Of a stretch of 64,000 nt of DNA, positions 25,952 to 34,791 are shown one piece after another; position 1 is the stretch's first letter; each line of letters opens with the position of its first letter. The stretch spans positions 1 to 64,000 of the forward strand of contig CAZJCM010000010.1 in assembly GCA_964544655.1 (NCBI GenBank), read 5' to 3'. The notes beneath the pieces were generated by a model that saw only the letters and a list, made by a program, of their open reading frames with translations, did no database searches and had not been told where the DNA came from. A program made the translations under genes and the position numbers. The stretch comes from HyVt-443 sp964544655 (GTDB lineage: Bacteria > Pseudomonadota > Gammaproteobacteria > Chromatiales > Chromatiaceae).

Positions 25952-28561
25952 ATGCCCTTGCTGCACTTCATGGCGGAACGCCGCTTCTGTGCGGTATCAA
26001 GGGACGTTCTTTCGGGCCGAAAAACTGATATGCACCAAGTCACTCAACGCTCCGGGGACTTACTCGGACATGCAGCCGCTTCCTGTGACAAGGAGGAAGG
26101 GTCACGGTTACCGCTGCTGATCGCCGACGACGACCTCACCACCCGCACCATGCTATCGGCCGTAATCCACAAGTGGGGCTACGACACCATCGTGGCGGAT
26201 AATGGCGAGGCCGCCTGGCAGATCATGCAGAGAGAGGACGCCCCCCGCCTGCTGTTGCTCGACTGGATGATGCCCGGCCTGGATGGACTGGCCCTCTGCC
26301 GGCGTATTCGCCAGCATGAAACCAATGACCCACCCTACATCATCCTGCTGACCGCCCGCAATGAGACTGACGATATCGTTACCGGGCTGGATGCCGGCGC
26401 CAACGACTATATCGCCAAACCCTATGACAACGCCGAGCTACAGGCCCGGCTTCAGGTCGGCAGGCGGATACTGGAACTACAGTCGGAACTCATACGCAAC
26501 GCAGAACAACTGCAACTCGCCGCCAGCGTATTCACCCACGCCCAGGAAGGGATCACCATCACCGACCTCGATGGCACCATCATCGAGGTCAATGAGGCCT
26601 TCAGCCGGATCACCGGATACAGCCGCGATGAGGCAGTGGGCCGCAATCCTCGCATTCTGAAATCGGGTCATCAGGGGAAGGCATTCTATGCCGCCATGTG
26701 GCATGACCTGACCACGAAAGGCCACTGGTATGGCGAAATATGGAACCGGCGCAAGAACGGCGAGGTGTATGCGGAGATCCTCAACATCTCTGCCGTACGC
26801 GACGCACAGGGCAGCAGCAGACATTACATCGCCCTGTTCTCCGATATCACCGCACAAAAAGAGCACCAAAAACAGCTGGAACACATCGCCCACTACGATG
26901 CATTGACCGGCCTGCCGAACCGTGTCCTGCTGGCCGACCGGCTACACCAGGCCATGGCCCAGACCCAGCGGCATGGACAACGGCTGGCGGTGGCCTACCT
27001 CGACCTCGATGGCTTCAAGGCCATCAACGACACCCATGGGCATGATATCGGAGACCGCTTACTGATGGCGCTGGCCATCCACATGAAACAGGCGCTGCGC
27101 GAGGGCGACACTATCGCCCGCCTGGGAGGCGATGAGTTTGTCGCCGTGTTGAATGACCTCGACGATACCGTAGACTGTATTCCGATGCTCACCAGGCTGC
27201 TGGATGCCGCCGCCCAGCCGGTACAGATCAACAACCACCTGCTTCAGGTTTCCGCCAGCCTCGGCGTCACCATCTATCCGCAGGGGGATGAGATAGATCC
27301 CGACCAACTGCTGCGTCAGGCGGATCAGGCCATGTACCAGGCAAAGCTCTCCGGCAAGAACCGCTATCACATTTTCGATGCCGAGCAGGACCGGAACATC
27401 AGGGGCCAACACGAAAGCCTGGAACGCATTCGCCGGGCGCTTGTCCAGAACGAGTTCGTGCTGTACTACCAACCCAAGGTGAACATGCGCAGTGGCGAGA
27501 TCATAGGCGCCGAGGCCCTGATCCGCTGGCAGCACCCGGAAGAGGGCCTGTTATCACCAGCCGCCTTCCTGCCGGCAATCGAGGGCCACCCCTTTTCCAC
27601 CGAACTTGGCGAATGGGTCATCGACACCGCCCTGACACAGATGGAGATCTGGCAGCGTGACGGAATCAGCATACCGGTAAGTGTGAATGTCGGTGCGTTT
27701 CAGTTACAGCAAGCGGATTTCACCGACCGCCTGCGTCGACTGGTGGCAGCCCACCCCACCATCCAGCCAGGCAATCTGGTACTGGAGGTATTGGAGACCA
27801 GTGCACTGGAGGATATAGACCATGTCTCCCGGGTCATGCACGAATGCGCCGTGATAGGGGTGAATTTTGCCCTGGATGACTTCGGCACCGGCTACTCCTC
27901 ACTGACCTACCTCAAACGCCTGCCAGTAAATGAGATCAAGATCGACAAGAGCTTCGTACATGACATGCTGGACGAGCCGGATGACCTGACCATTCTGGAG
28001 GGCATACTCGGCCTGGCCACGGCCTTCCGCCGTCAGGCCATTGCAGAAGGGGTGGAGACCCCGGCCCATGGCAAAATGCTGCTGCAACTCGGCTGCGAGC
28101 TTGCCCAGGGCTACGCCATCGCCCACCCCATGCCGGCGGCAGAGATGCCGGATTGGATGACGAACTGGCAACCAGACCCGAGTTGGGCAGGGCTGCGCCG
28201 GGTCAGTCACGACCTGCAGCCACTGCTGCTTGCCGACGCTGAACAGCGGGCCTGGAACCGTGCAATAGAGGCCTGGATCAAAGGCAAAACCGCGACCCCT
28301 CCACCGCTGCGGCCGCAACAATGCCGCTTTGGCCAATGGCTGGAAAGCACAGGTCGACGCCATCACGACACGCACCCCGCCTTCCAAACCATCGTGACAT
28401 TACATCAGAAGGCACATGCAATTGCAGCAGATCTGGTCGATCTGAAGACCCAGGGACGACGGCAGGAGGCGCTGGCAAGCCTGCGCCAACTGCACAACAT
28501 TGGAGATGACCTGGCCAGGCAGATACAGACGGTGATCGATGAGACTGCCTCTGAGCCCTGA
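25952..28561 (+). CDS. Response regulator with PAS, GGDEF, EAL and CZB-like domains
   Basis: 869 residues. REC with acceptor D104 (LLLLDWMMPGLDG), PAS around 190-305 (DLDGTIIEVNEAFSRITGYS), GGDEF at 392-396 with the inhibitory RxxD site (REGD) before it, and EAL starting at 521 (GAEALIRWQHP) with DDFGTGYSSL and IAEGVET. The C-terminal 110 residues look like a CZB zinc domain (CRFGQWLES, then HPAFQTIVTLHQKAHAIA). Both catalytic domains look intact, so it may make and degrade c-di-GMP. The first histidine of the CZB site seems absent. Start uncertain: an ATG at 26030 is also possible. Confidence 0.92.
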   Translation: MPLLHFMAERRFCAVSRDVLSGRKTDMHQVTQRSGDLLGHAAASCDKEEGSRLPLLIADDDLTTRTMLSAVIHKWGYDTIVADNGEAAWQIMQREDAPRLLLLDWMMPGLDGLALCRRIRQHETNDPPYIILLTARNETDDIVTGLDAGANDYIAKPYDNAELQARLQVGRRILELQSELIRNAEQLQLAASVFTHAQEGITITDLDGTIIEVNEAFSRITGYSRDEAVGRNPRILKSGHQGKAFYAAMWHDLTTKGHWYGEIWNRRKNGEVYAEILNISAVRDAQGSSRHYIALFSDITAQKEHQKQLEHIAHYDALTGLPNRVLLADRLHQAMAQTQRHGQRLAVAYLDLDGFKAINDTHGHDIGDRLLMALAIHMKQALREGDTIARLGGDEFVAVLNDLDDTVDCIPMLTRLLDAAAQPVQINNHLLQVSASLGVTIYPQGDEIDPDQLLRQADQAMYQAKLSGKNRYHIFDAEQDRNIRGQHESLERIRRALVQNEFVLYYQPKVNMRSGEIIGAEALIRWQHPEEGLLSPAAFLPAIEGHPFSTELGEWVIDTALTQMEIWQRDGISIPVSVNVGAFQLQQADFTDRLRRLVAAHPTIQPGNLVLEVLETSALEDIDHVSRVMHECAVIGVNFALDDFGTGYSSLTYLKRLPVNEIKIDKSFVHDMLDEPDDLTILEGILGLATAFRRQAIAEGVETPAHGKMLLQLGCELAQGYAIAHPMPAAEMPDWMTNWQPDPSWAGLRRVSHDLQPLLLADAEQRAWNRAIEAWIKGKTATPPPLRPQQCRFGQWLESTGRRHHDTHPAFQTIVTLHQKAHAIAADLVDLKTQGRRQEALASLRQLHNIGDDLARQIQTVIDETASEP

Positions 28562-28571
28562 CAAAACCATC

Positions 28572-28594
28572 AAGGAACCTCTGATCAATTCATG
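28572..28594 (+). repeat. Dispersed repeat copy C (AAGGAACCTCTGATC...)
   Basis: Identical over 23 bases to the copy ahead of slpA. It lies 11 bp after the GGDEF-EAL gene. A 19-bp hairpin (CATCTC-N7-GAGATG) follows at about 28620-28640. No transposase remnant seen. Confidence 0.6.
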
Positions 28595-28677
28595 GAACCG
28601 CGTCTTGCGACTAAAATCGCCCATCTCTGATGCAGAGATGAGCAGATACCCGGCAAACCCTCACAGCATCCATGAAT

Positions 28678-28706
28678 TAGACTATGGCCAATGTACTGGC
28701 TATAAT
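28678..28706 (+). promoter_or_regulatory. Sigma-70 promoter of the Fur/Irr-like gene (near-leaderless)
   Basis: TATAAT at 28701-28706 is a perfect -10; TAGACT at 28678-28683 is the -35 with a 17-bp spacer. Transcription should start near 28713, only a few bases before the ATG at 28716, and no Shine-Dalgarno is present, so the mRNA would be almost leaderless. Confidence 0.6.
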
Positions 28707-28715
28707 CAGCACACT

Positions 28716-29150
28716 ATGTCAGAAGCAAGTATACAAACGCAGAACCACGGCGACGTCGTCCGCCTGTTGCGGCAGCATGGCATCACCCCCACCGCCCAGC
28801 GCGTGGTCATTGCCTCCGCCATGCTGGCACGCCCCCAACACCTGACAGCCGATCAGGTCCTGGACCTCACCCGGGAATCCGGCAGAAAAGTGTCCAAGGC
28901 CACGGTCTACAACACCCTTGGACTATTCGCCCGCAAAGGCCTGATCAGGGAACTGAGCGTAGACTCCAACCGCGCCTTCTACGACTCTTCCACCCACACC
29001 CACGCCCACTTCTACAATATACACACCCAGGAACTGCACGACGTCCCAGAAGGCGCGCTGGAAATAGAGCTGCCAACCTCCGCCCCTGCAGGAACCGAGA
29101 TCGAGCGGGTCGAAGTGGTCGTCCACGTTCGCCCCAAGCGGGCGGGTTGA
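28716..29150 (+). CDS. Fur family transcriptional regulator, Irr-like
   Basis: 144 residues. Winged helix with LLRQHGITPTAQRVVIASAM and KVSKATVYNTLGLFARKGLI. The metal region HTHAHFYNIHTQELHDVP is like that of Irr and PerR-type proteins. The C-terminal CxxC zinc pairs of classical Fur are missing, and there is no heme-regulatory Cys-Pro. A second, canonical Fur is at 35319, so this one likely senses peroxide, heme status or another metal signal. It is followed by tRNA-Thr. Confidence 0.9.
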   Translation: MSEASIQTQNHGDVVRLLRQHGITPTAQRVVIASAMLARPQHLTADQVLDLTRESGRKVSKATVYNTLGLFARKGLIRELSVDSNRAFYDSSTHTHAHFYNIHTQELHDVPEGALEIELPTSAPAGTEIERVEVVVHVRPKRAG

Positions 29151-29161
29151 CCCCCCCACTA

Positions 29162-29190
29162 TTGTACCTGCGGTGAGCTTTTATTATACT
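29162..29190 (+). promoter_or_regulatory. tRNA-Thr promoter
   Basis: TTGTAC (-35, 29162-29167) and TATACT (-10, 29185-29190) are 17 bp apart. The GC-rich CCCGCG stretch directly downstream is a discriminator of the kind found in stringently controlled stable-RNA promoters. It lies 20 bp before the tRNA. Confidence 0.65.
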
Positions 29191-29209
29191 CCCGCGCTCC
29201 ACGCCCTTC

Positions 29210-29285
<76 letters not shown>

Positions 29286-29292
29286 TATAATC

Positions 29293-29319
29293 AAAAAAAC
29301 AGAAAAAACGGTTTTCTGT
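29293..29319 (-). terminator. Rho-independent terminator of the RRM gene
   Basis: On the minus strand ACAGAAAA pairs with TTTTCTGT around a 5-base loop, followed by a run of T. It lies 5 bp after the RRM gene stop and between it and the convergent tRNA. Confidence 0.7.
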
Positions 29320-29323
29320 GAAA

Positions 29324-29782
29324 TCAAGCCACCCGAGGCTGTTCTCCCGCCCCCTCACCGGACCGGTGGATTGACTGTCCGCCGGAGACATGCACCATCT
29401 CCTTGCTCAGCTGCGGTCTGCGGCGGTCTTTGAGCCGGCGGTTGAGAATCGTCAGGGCCGCAGGCTGCGGCATCTGTCCTCTGCGGTCACGGTAGCGCGA
29501 CCGGGTATAATACTTGCGCACCAAGACTCGCTTGCCATTGATCTCGGAACCGTCGAGGCGCTTGATCGCGATCATCGCCGATTTTGCCGGCTCGATATCG
29601 ACCAACCCATGGTATGCAACCGATCCTCTTTCTTGATCGGTTATCTTCAGTATGTCCACCCCTTTGATCCGCCCGCGCTGTCCAAACATACGCGACCAGG
29701 GTGACCGGACCGCCCGGCTGGCGAACTGATAAAGATCGTCACGGGTCACGGATTCCGGCAGTACACGAATAAAAATCAACAT
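29324..29782 (-). CDS. RRM-type RNA-binding protein
   Basis: 152 residues. An RNA recognition motif fold is suggested by MLIFIRVLPESVTRDDLYQF at the N-terminus (RNP2-like strand then helix), VAYHGLVDIE (RNP1 position) and AIKRLDGSEINGKRVLVRKY (last helix and strand). The basic tail (RSRYRDRRGQ, NRRLKDRRRP) probably adds RNA affinity. Small stand-alone bacterial RRM proteins are seen in several gammaproteobacteria; targets are unknown. Confidence 0.75.
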   Translation of the reverse strand: MLIFIRVLPESVTRDDLYQFASRAVRSPWSRMFGQRGRIKGVDILKITDQERGSVAYHGLVDIEPAKSAMIAIKRLDGSEINGKRVLVRKYYTRSRYRDRRGQMPQPAALTILNRRLKDRRRPQLSKEMVHVSGGQSIHRSGEGAGEQPRVA

Positions 29783-30027
29783 TCCTCACTCCCGCCTGAA
29801 TCCATTCAGTGCATTATTGATAGGCCACTGGTACTGGTATTCGTTGAGACTGTAATAATGCAGTAATCATGCCATTATTATTTATGCAATGCATACAACA
29901 AATTAGCCGCAGAGATTGCCAATACCGCGGGAAACTATGTAAAAAACGCTGACAGCATCAGGAAATAGGTTGATCTAAAGGGATCCCCCCAGATATGGGT
30001 GTTTACGGGACAACGGATAACAGACGA

Positions 30028-31293
30028 TCAGATATTGAGCAGGGAAGCCACATGGGTCAACTGATCTGCAGCCTGGTCCAGGACCAGCAGCCCGTTACTA
30101 TCGCTCAGTTCACCGGGATTCAGGCGTGAATAGGCCGGCGTCTCATCGATTGCCGGAACAGAAGATGCCTCCTCACTGCCGGCCAGACTGTGCAGCTGCG
30201 CCAGCACCACCAAATCACCATAGTCAGGCTCCGGTGGCTGACTGCTCTCCCGCATCCACTCGTCACTCTCCTGCGCAGCGACCACGAACTCCATGGGAAA
30301 GTCCCATTTGCGCAGAATAGCGCCACTCATCTCCCCCCGCAGGGCAGCGATGACGCCATCGATCACTGCTGCATCCCCCACCGGTTCCGGCAGCGTATCC
30401 AGATAATTGATGATCGCGATCACCCCCACATCGTGCAGCAGACCGGTCAGCATCGCCTGCTCCGGATTGAAGCGGTCATCATGCTGCGCCAGCACATGGC
30501 AGATCGAGGCGATTCTCGTACTGTGCTGCCAGAGGTCCCACATCCGCTGCCGAAGCAGTGTGGAGTCCGTATTGAACAGCTCCTTCATGGCGAAGGAGAC
30601 GACCAGCTTGTGGGTGATCCCCGTACCCAGGCGCACCACAGCAGCAGCGCAGGTCTCCACCGGAGTGCAGCGGCCATACACGGCACTGTTGGCAGCCTTG
30701 ATCACCTTCACGGCAATCGCCGGGTCGACCTGAATAATCTCGGCGATGGCTTCCGCATCACTGACATCGTCATTCAGCGCCTGACCGATACGCGCAGCCA
30801 CCTCAGGCAGGCTCGGCAGACGCAAACGGTCATTCTCCAGATCCTGTTGCAGCTTGCCGCTGATCTCATCGATGAGCCAGGAGGATTCATCCGTCTCCTG
30901 CCTGCCCGCAACCCGATCCGGCACCTGGTCCGTACCTTTACGCAGCTGTACATCACGCAACAGGGCATTGGTGATGCGCAGGAACCGCACCGGGGTAACG
31001 GCAATCACATCACACTCGCCCGGCAGATCCTGGGCAATCGGGCCGGCAGCCGATGCATCGCCGGACTTCACATCCTTCACCCGGCCATCGGCAGACTTCA
31101 CCCGCAACCAGCCATCGATCAGAAACAGACCGAAACCGCTTACCTTTCCCTTGTGAAAAATCCTGCGTCCAGCTGGTGCATGTTCGATCTCGACCGATTG
31201 AGCCAGCCGGCTGAGCTGGCTCTGACTCAGTTTACGCAGGGGATCAAACGCCTGCAGCGTCTTGATATTCGGGGAGAGTATCGCCAAGGCCAT
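30028..31293 (-). CDS. Cyclic-nucleotide-binding and HDOD domain protein
   Basis: 421 residues. Residues about 15-115 form a cNMP-binding-like barrel (EIEHAPAGRRIFHKGKVSGF, GLFLIDGWLRVKSADGRV). From about 155 an HDOD domain follows (RLPSLPEVAARIGQALND, VDPAIAVKVIKAANSAVYG, MLTGLLHDVGVIAIINYLD). HDOD is related to HD hydrolases but usually lacks the full metal set. Such proteins act in stress or c-di-GMP-linked signalling. No helix-turn-helix is present, so it is not a CRP-type regulator. No obvious operon partner. Confidence 0.9.
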   Translation of the reverse strand: MALAILSPNIKTLQAFDPLRKLSQSQLSRLAQSVEIEHAPAGRRIFHKGKVSGFGLFLIDGWLRVKSADGRVKDVKSGDASAAGPIAQDLPGECDVIAVTPVRFLRITNALLRDVQLRKGTDQVPDRVAGRQETDESSWLIDEISGKLQQDLENDRLRLPSLPEVAARIGQALNDDVSDAEAIAEIIQVDPAIAVKVIKAANSAVYGRCTPVETCAAAVVRLGTGITHKLVVSFAMKELFNTDSTLLRQRMWDLWQHSTRIASICHVLAQHDDRFNPEQAMLTGLLHDVGVIAIINYLDTLPEPVGDAAVIDGVIAALRGEMSGAILRKWDFPMEFVVAAQESDEWMRESSQPPEPDYGDLVVLAQLHSLAGSEEASSVPAIDETPAYSRLNPGELSDSNGLLVLDQAADQLTHVASLLNI

Positions 31294-31596
31294 TGCTTCC
31301 TCACTCTATTTCGCATCCATGAAAATCCAGCACCAGTCATTGCCAACAACCTTTCAGCCTGAGACACCTGCGGCAGGTGATGCTGCCTTCGGGCCTACCG
31401 GCATAGGGTCATGAGGTTTCACCGGGGAGAACCCCGATCGAGAGCTTCCCGAAGACCCCCCCATTGGCAGCAATGCTATCTGGCACCCTTTCGACACTAT
31501 TGAATAGCGGCCACATCAGGCAGATCTTTATCTCCCGCCGGGCGGAATCCCATTCTCCTGTACCCCCACACGAGGCATGCGATATGCTTGCCTCCC
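31294..31596. other. 303-bp intergenic region with a 15-bp palindrome
   Basis: Divergent promoter space between the HDOD protein and the pterin synthase-like gene. It holds CACCTGC-G-GCAGGTG at 31365-31379, a perfect palindrome that could be an operator or a hairpin. Short frames here lack ribosome sites. No other feature seen. Confidence 0.4.
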
Positions 31597-32451
31597 ATGA
31601 TCAGCCTATTCGTCAACAGACTCACCGTCATCGACGCCTCCCTGCTGCACCCTGACCGCGGTCTGCTGGGGGAGAGCTGGCTGCTCGACGTGGAACTGGA
31701 GGGCTCCCTGGACCATCAGGGCATGGTGCTCGATTTCGCTCAGGTGAAACAACAGATCAAGCGTACCGTCGACAGCTGTTTCGACCACCGATTGCTGGTC
31801 CCCGCCAGATATCCCGGCTGCCAGATCATCCAGGACGGGCATCCACTCGAGGTGCAGTTTCAACTGACGACCGGCGAAGAGATACAGCATCGCTCACCGG
31901 CCAGTGCAGTCGCCCTGATCGATGCAGAGCGGATCGACGAGACCAGCCTGGCCCGGGCCATAGAGGAAGCGTTGCGTCCGCTACTGCCGGACAACGTCCA
32001 ACGCATCAGGCTGAGGCTCTCCACCGAGCAATCAGCCGGGGCCATGTACCAATACAGTCATGGATTGAAGCACCACGAAGGCAACTGCCAAAGAATCGCC
32101 CATGGGCACCGGTCGCGCATCCGCATCTTTCGCAATGGAGAGCCGGCACCCGATCTGGAGCAGCGCTGGGCTGCGCGCTGGCATGACATCTATCTGGCCA
32201 ACGCCATGGATCTGCAGGCGCGGTTTCAACGGTGTGGCGTCGATTACTGCCGTTTTGCCTATACCGCAAACCAGGGGCTGTTCGAACTCACCCTGCCGGA
32301 GCGCCGTTGCTATCTGATCGACACCGATTCCACGGTAGAGAATCTGGCCAGCCATATCGCCCAAACGCTGCATGGAGAAGAGCCAGACGCCCATTTCCGC
32401 GTTCAGGCGTTCGAGGGGGTGGGGAAAGGGGCGATTGCCGAGGCCGGATGA
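31597..32451 (+). CDS. Tandem 6-pyruvoyl/6-carboxy-tetrahydropterin synthase-like protein
   Basis: 284 residues, about twice the usual QueD/PTPS length. The first half has GMVLDFAQVKQQIKRTV and CFDHRLLVP, the typical LDF and DHxxL segments, but a GLLGES stretch stands where the HGH zinc motif belongs. The second half has CQRIAHGHRSRIRIF with the catalytic-cysteine-plus-HGH pattern, and STVENLASHIAQTL near the end. The halves are complementary in what they keep. A role in queuosine or pterin synthesis is plausible but no que or fol genes are adjacent. Start chosen at 31597 because homology begins there; the ribosome site is weak. Confidence 0.82.
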   Translation: MISLFVNRLTVIDASLLHPDRGLLGESWLLDVELEGSLDHQGMVLDFAQVKQQIKRTVDSCFDHRLLVPARYPGCQIIQDGHPLEVQFQLTTGEEIQHRSPASAVALIDAERIDETSLARAIEEALRPLLPDNVQRIRLRLSTEQSAGAMYQYSHGLKHHEGNCQRIAHGHRSRIRIFRNGEPAPDLEQRWAARWHDIYLANAMDLQARFQRCGVDYCRFAYTANQGLFELTLPERRCYLIDTDSTVENLASHIAQTLHGEEPDAHFRVQAFEGVGKGAIAEAG

Positions 32452-32528
32452 ATGGACAGGGGCTATTGCCCCCAGACCAAGCAGACCAGGTAACTGTTCA
32501 GCACCTTCTTGAACCAACCGCGTAATCT

Positions 32529-32632
32529 CTGATACCGGCTGTTTCTGGAAGAAACGTTGGCGGCAGGGACGCCGCCATCGGGCGTACAGGGATGTATCTA
32601 CAGCCCTTTCTGGTAGAAACACCCGGTATCAG
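32529..32632. repeat. Intergenic palindromic repeat with 18-bp arms
   Basis: CTGATACCGGCTGTTTCT (32529-32546) is inverted at 32615-32632 with one mismatch. Inside is the secondary hairpin GGCGGCAGGGACGCCGCC. The core GTTTCTGG-A-GAAACGT(T/C)GG also appears, reverse-complemented, near 36760-36790. It lies between the convergent pterin synthase-like gene and pyrC and may work as a terminator or a REP-type element. Confidence 0.6.
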
Positions 32633-32655
32633 GGGCGATCTCGATAACTGCTGAA

Positions 32656-34002
32656 TCAGTTTGATGTATCACGCCGAAACGCCAGCCGCATCCCGCGCAC
32701 CGCGTCGTTCACCCGCCCCTCATGGTATGCCACCTGGCCGTTGACGAAGGTGGTGATCACACGGGAACGCAGACGCCGCCCCTCCAGGGGTGACCAGCCA
32801 CACTTGTAGAGCACCGACTCCCGCTCCACCCGATAGGGACTGGCCAGGTCCAACAGCACCAGATCGGCCCAGTACCCCTCCCGCAGATAGCCTCGTTCCA
32901 CCACCCCGAACAGACGCGCCGGGCCATGGCTGGTCTTTTCCACCAGCTGTTCCAGGGTAATTTGGCGGTCATGGTAGAGCTCCAGCAGCATGGGCAGGGC
33001 CCACTGCACCAGAGGCAAACCGGCAGGCGCCTTGAAATAGCCGTTCAGTTTCTCATCCAGGGTGTGGGGAGCGTGGTCGGTGCCGATCACATCGATACGA
33101 TCATCCACCAGGGCCTGGCGGATGGCATCCCGATCTTCCCTGGTCTTGATGGCGGGATTACATTTGATGAAGCTGCCTTTCAGCTCGTAGTCCCGGTCAT
33201 CGAAATAGAGATGATGCACGCAGGCCTCTGCGGTGATCCGCTTGTCGTCCAGGGGACCGGGCTGAAACAGCTCCAGCTCGCGGGCGGTGGTCAGGTGCAG
33301 CACATGCAGCCGGGTATCGTGGCGACGGGCCAGCTCCACCGCCAGCGAAGAGGAGAGGTAACAGGCCTCGGCGCTGCGAATCTGCGGATGGTACTGCATC
33401 GGGATATCCTCGCCGTACTTCTCCCGGAACAGCTGCTCGTTGTGCAGGATGGTCGGGGTATCCTCGCAGTGGGTGGCCACCAACGTGGGCGCATCCCGGA
33501 AGATCGCCTCCAGGGTCTCTTCCCGGTCCACCAGCATGTTGCCGGTGGAGGCACCCATGAACACCTTGATCCCGCAGGTCTGCTCCGGTCCCAGGGCGCG
33601 AATCTCGGCCAGATTGTCATTGGTGGCACCCAGATAGAAGCTATGATTGGCCAGGGCGCGGTCGGCAGCCAGGCTGTACTTCTGTTCCAGGTCCTGCAGG
33701 GTGACGGTCTGAGGGTTGGTGTTCGGCATGTCCATGAAGCTGGTGATGCCGCCGGCCACCGCCGCGCGGGATTCGCTGAGCATGTCAGCCTTGTCAGACA
33801 TCCCCGGCTCACGAAAATGGACCTGGTCATCGATCATCCCCGGCAACAGTGTCCGTCCGTCCGCCTCGAGCACCCGTGTCCGCTGTCCGGCGGCAATCTC
33901 CGGATCGATGCGCTCGATGCGGCCATTGCGCACCAGCAGATCGCCCTCCAGGATATGGCCATCGTTCACCATCCTGGCATTTCTGATCAGAATCTCGTTC
34001 AT
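32656..34002 (-). CDS. pyrC: Dihydroorotase
   Basis: 448 residues. Class I dihydroorotase pattern: GMIDDQVHFREPG, CGIKVFMGAS with the carbamylated lysine, THCEDTPTIL, LHVLHLTTARE and VIGTDHAPHTLDEK. It closes carbamoyl-aspartate to dihydroorotate in pyrimidine synthesis. The HxH metal motif reads QVH, a Gln replacing the first His, which is also known from a subgroup of the family. It is followed directly by gloB upstream (one base apart on the same strand), an unrelated pair. Confidence 0.9.
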   Translation of the reverse strand: MNEILIRNARMVNDGHILEGDLLVRNGRIERIDPEIAAGQRTRVLEADGRTLLPGMIDDQVHFREPGMSDKADMLSESRAAVAGGITSFMDMPNTNPQTVTLQDLEQKYSLAADRALANHSFYLGATNDNLAEIRALGPEQTCGIKVFMGASTGNMLVDREETLEAIFRDAPTLVATHCEDTPTILHNEQLFREKYGEDIPMQYHPQIRSAEACYLSSSLAVELARRHDTRLHVLHLTTARELELFQPGPLDDKRITAEACVHHLYFDDRDYELKGSFIKCNPAIKTREDRDAIRQALVDDRIDVIGTDHAPHTLDEKLNGYFKAPAGLPLVQWALPMLLELYHDRQITLEQLVEKTSHGPARLFGVVERGYLREGYWADLVLLDLASPYRVERESVLYKCGWSPLEGRRLRSRVITTFVNGQVAYHEGRVNDAVRGMRLAFRRDTSN

Positions 34003-34788
34003 TCAGTCATACTCCCGGTCTTTCCAGTTTCTGATAGCGGTAAAGACCGCCGCCCCTGGGGTCAGCGCGTGGCCCGCAAAACGTTCCGCTGCAGCCACAA
34101 CCGCCGGCTCCGCCACGCGCAGAAACGGATTGGTCTGCAGCTCCAGCCCAAGCGTAGCGGGCACCGTAGGCAGACCAGCCTCACGCTGCGCCTCAGCGGC
34201 CTGCAGGCGTGCAGCGACAGCGGCACTGTCCGGCTCTACCCAACGTGCGAATCCGAGATTGGCCAGGGTATATTCATGGGCGCAGTAGATCGCCGTATCC
34301 GTCGGCAGGGCGGCTATCCGCTGCAGCGACTCATGCAGCTGCTGGTATGTGCCGCTGAAAACGCGACCGCAGCCGCCGGCAAACAGGGTATCGCCACAAA
34401 ACAACACCCCCGGCCGCTCCGCATAATACGCCAGGTGCCCCTCCGTATGGCCCGGCACCTCCATCACTTCGAATTCGGCGTCGATCCCCGTCAGCCGTAC
34501 CCGCTCGCCTTGGTTCAATGGTCGGTCGATGGCAGGGATCTGTTCATGGGCAGGCCCGTACACCACGGCATCGGGCCAGGCCGCCTTCAATCCGTTCACG
34601 CCACCCACATGATCACCGTGCTTGTGGGTGATCAGTATCGCCTCCAGGGTCAGATGCTGCTGTTGCAGCGCAGCCAGCACCGGCGCTTCATCCCCCGGAT
34701 CGACCACCACGGCCGAGTTACCCGTTTCGCCCTGCAGCAACCAGATGTAATTATCATCGAAGGCAGGGATCGGACTGATTTTCAGCAT
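34003..34788 (-). CDS. gloB: Hydroxyacylglutathione hydrolase (glyoxalase II)
   Basis: 261 residues. Metallo-beta-lactamase fold with the di-metal motif THKHGDHVGG (H55, H57, D59, H60), GHTEGHLAYYAERPGVLFCG with Asp and His ligands, and a typical C-terminal helical domain (YTLANLGFARWVEPDS). It hydrolyses S-D-lactoylglutathione in methylglyoxal detoxification. Its stop abuts the pyrC start. hisI lies 3 bp upstream, so hisI-gloB-pyrC may be one transcript. Confidence 0.94.
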   Translation of the reverse strand: MLKISPIPAFDDNYIWLLQGETGNSAVVVDPGDEAPVLAALQQQHLTLEAILITHKHGDHVGGVNGLKAAWPDAVVYGPAHEQIPAIDRPLNQGERVRLTGIDAEFEVMEVPGHTEGHLAYYAERPGVLFCGDTLFAGGCGRVFSGTYQQLHESLQRIAALPTDTAIYCAHEYTLANLGFARWVEPDSAAVAARLQAAEAQREAGLPTVPATLGLELQTNPFLRVAEPAVVAAAERFAGHALTPGAAVFTAIRNWKDREYD

Positions 34789-34791
34789 GCC

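Noticed and set aside
30028..31293. cNMP-domain protein as the regulator of the CRP-type site
   Set aside because: It carries an HDOD domain and no DNA-binding helix-turn-helix.
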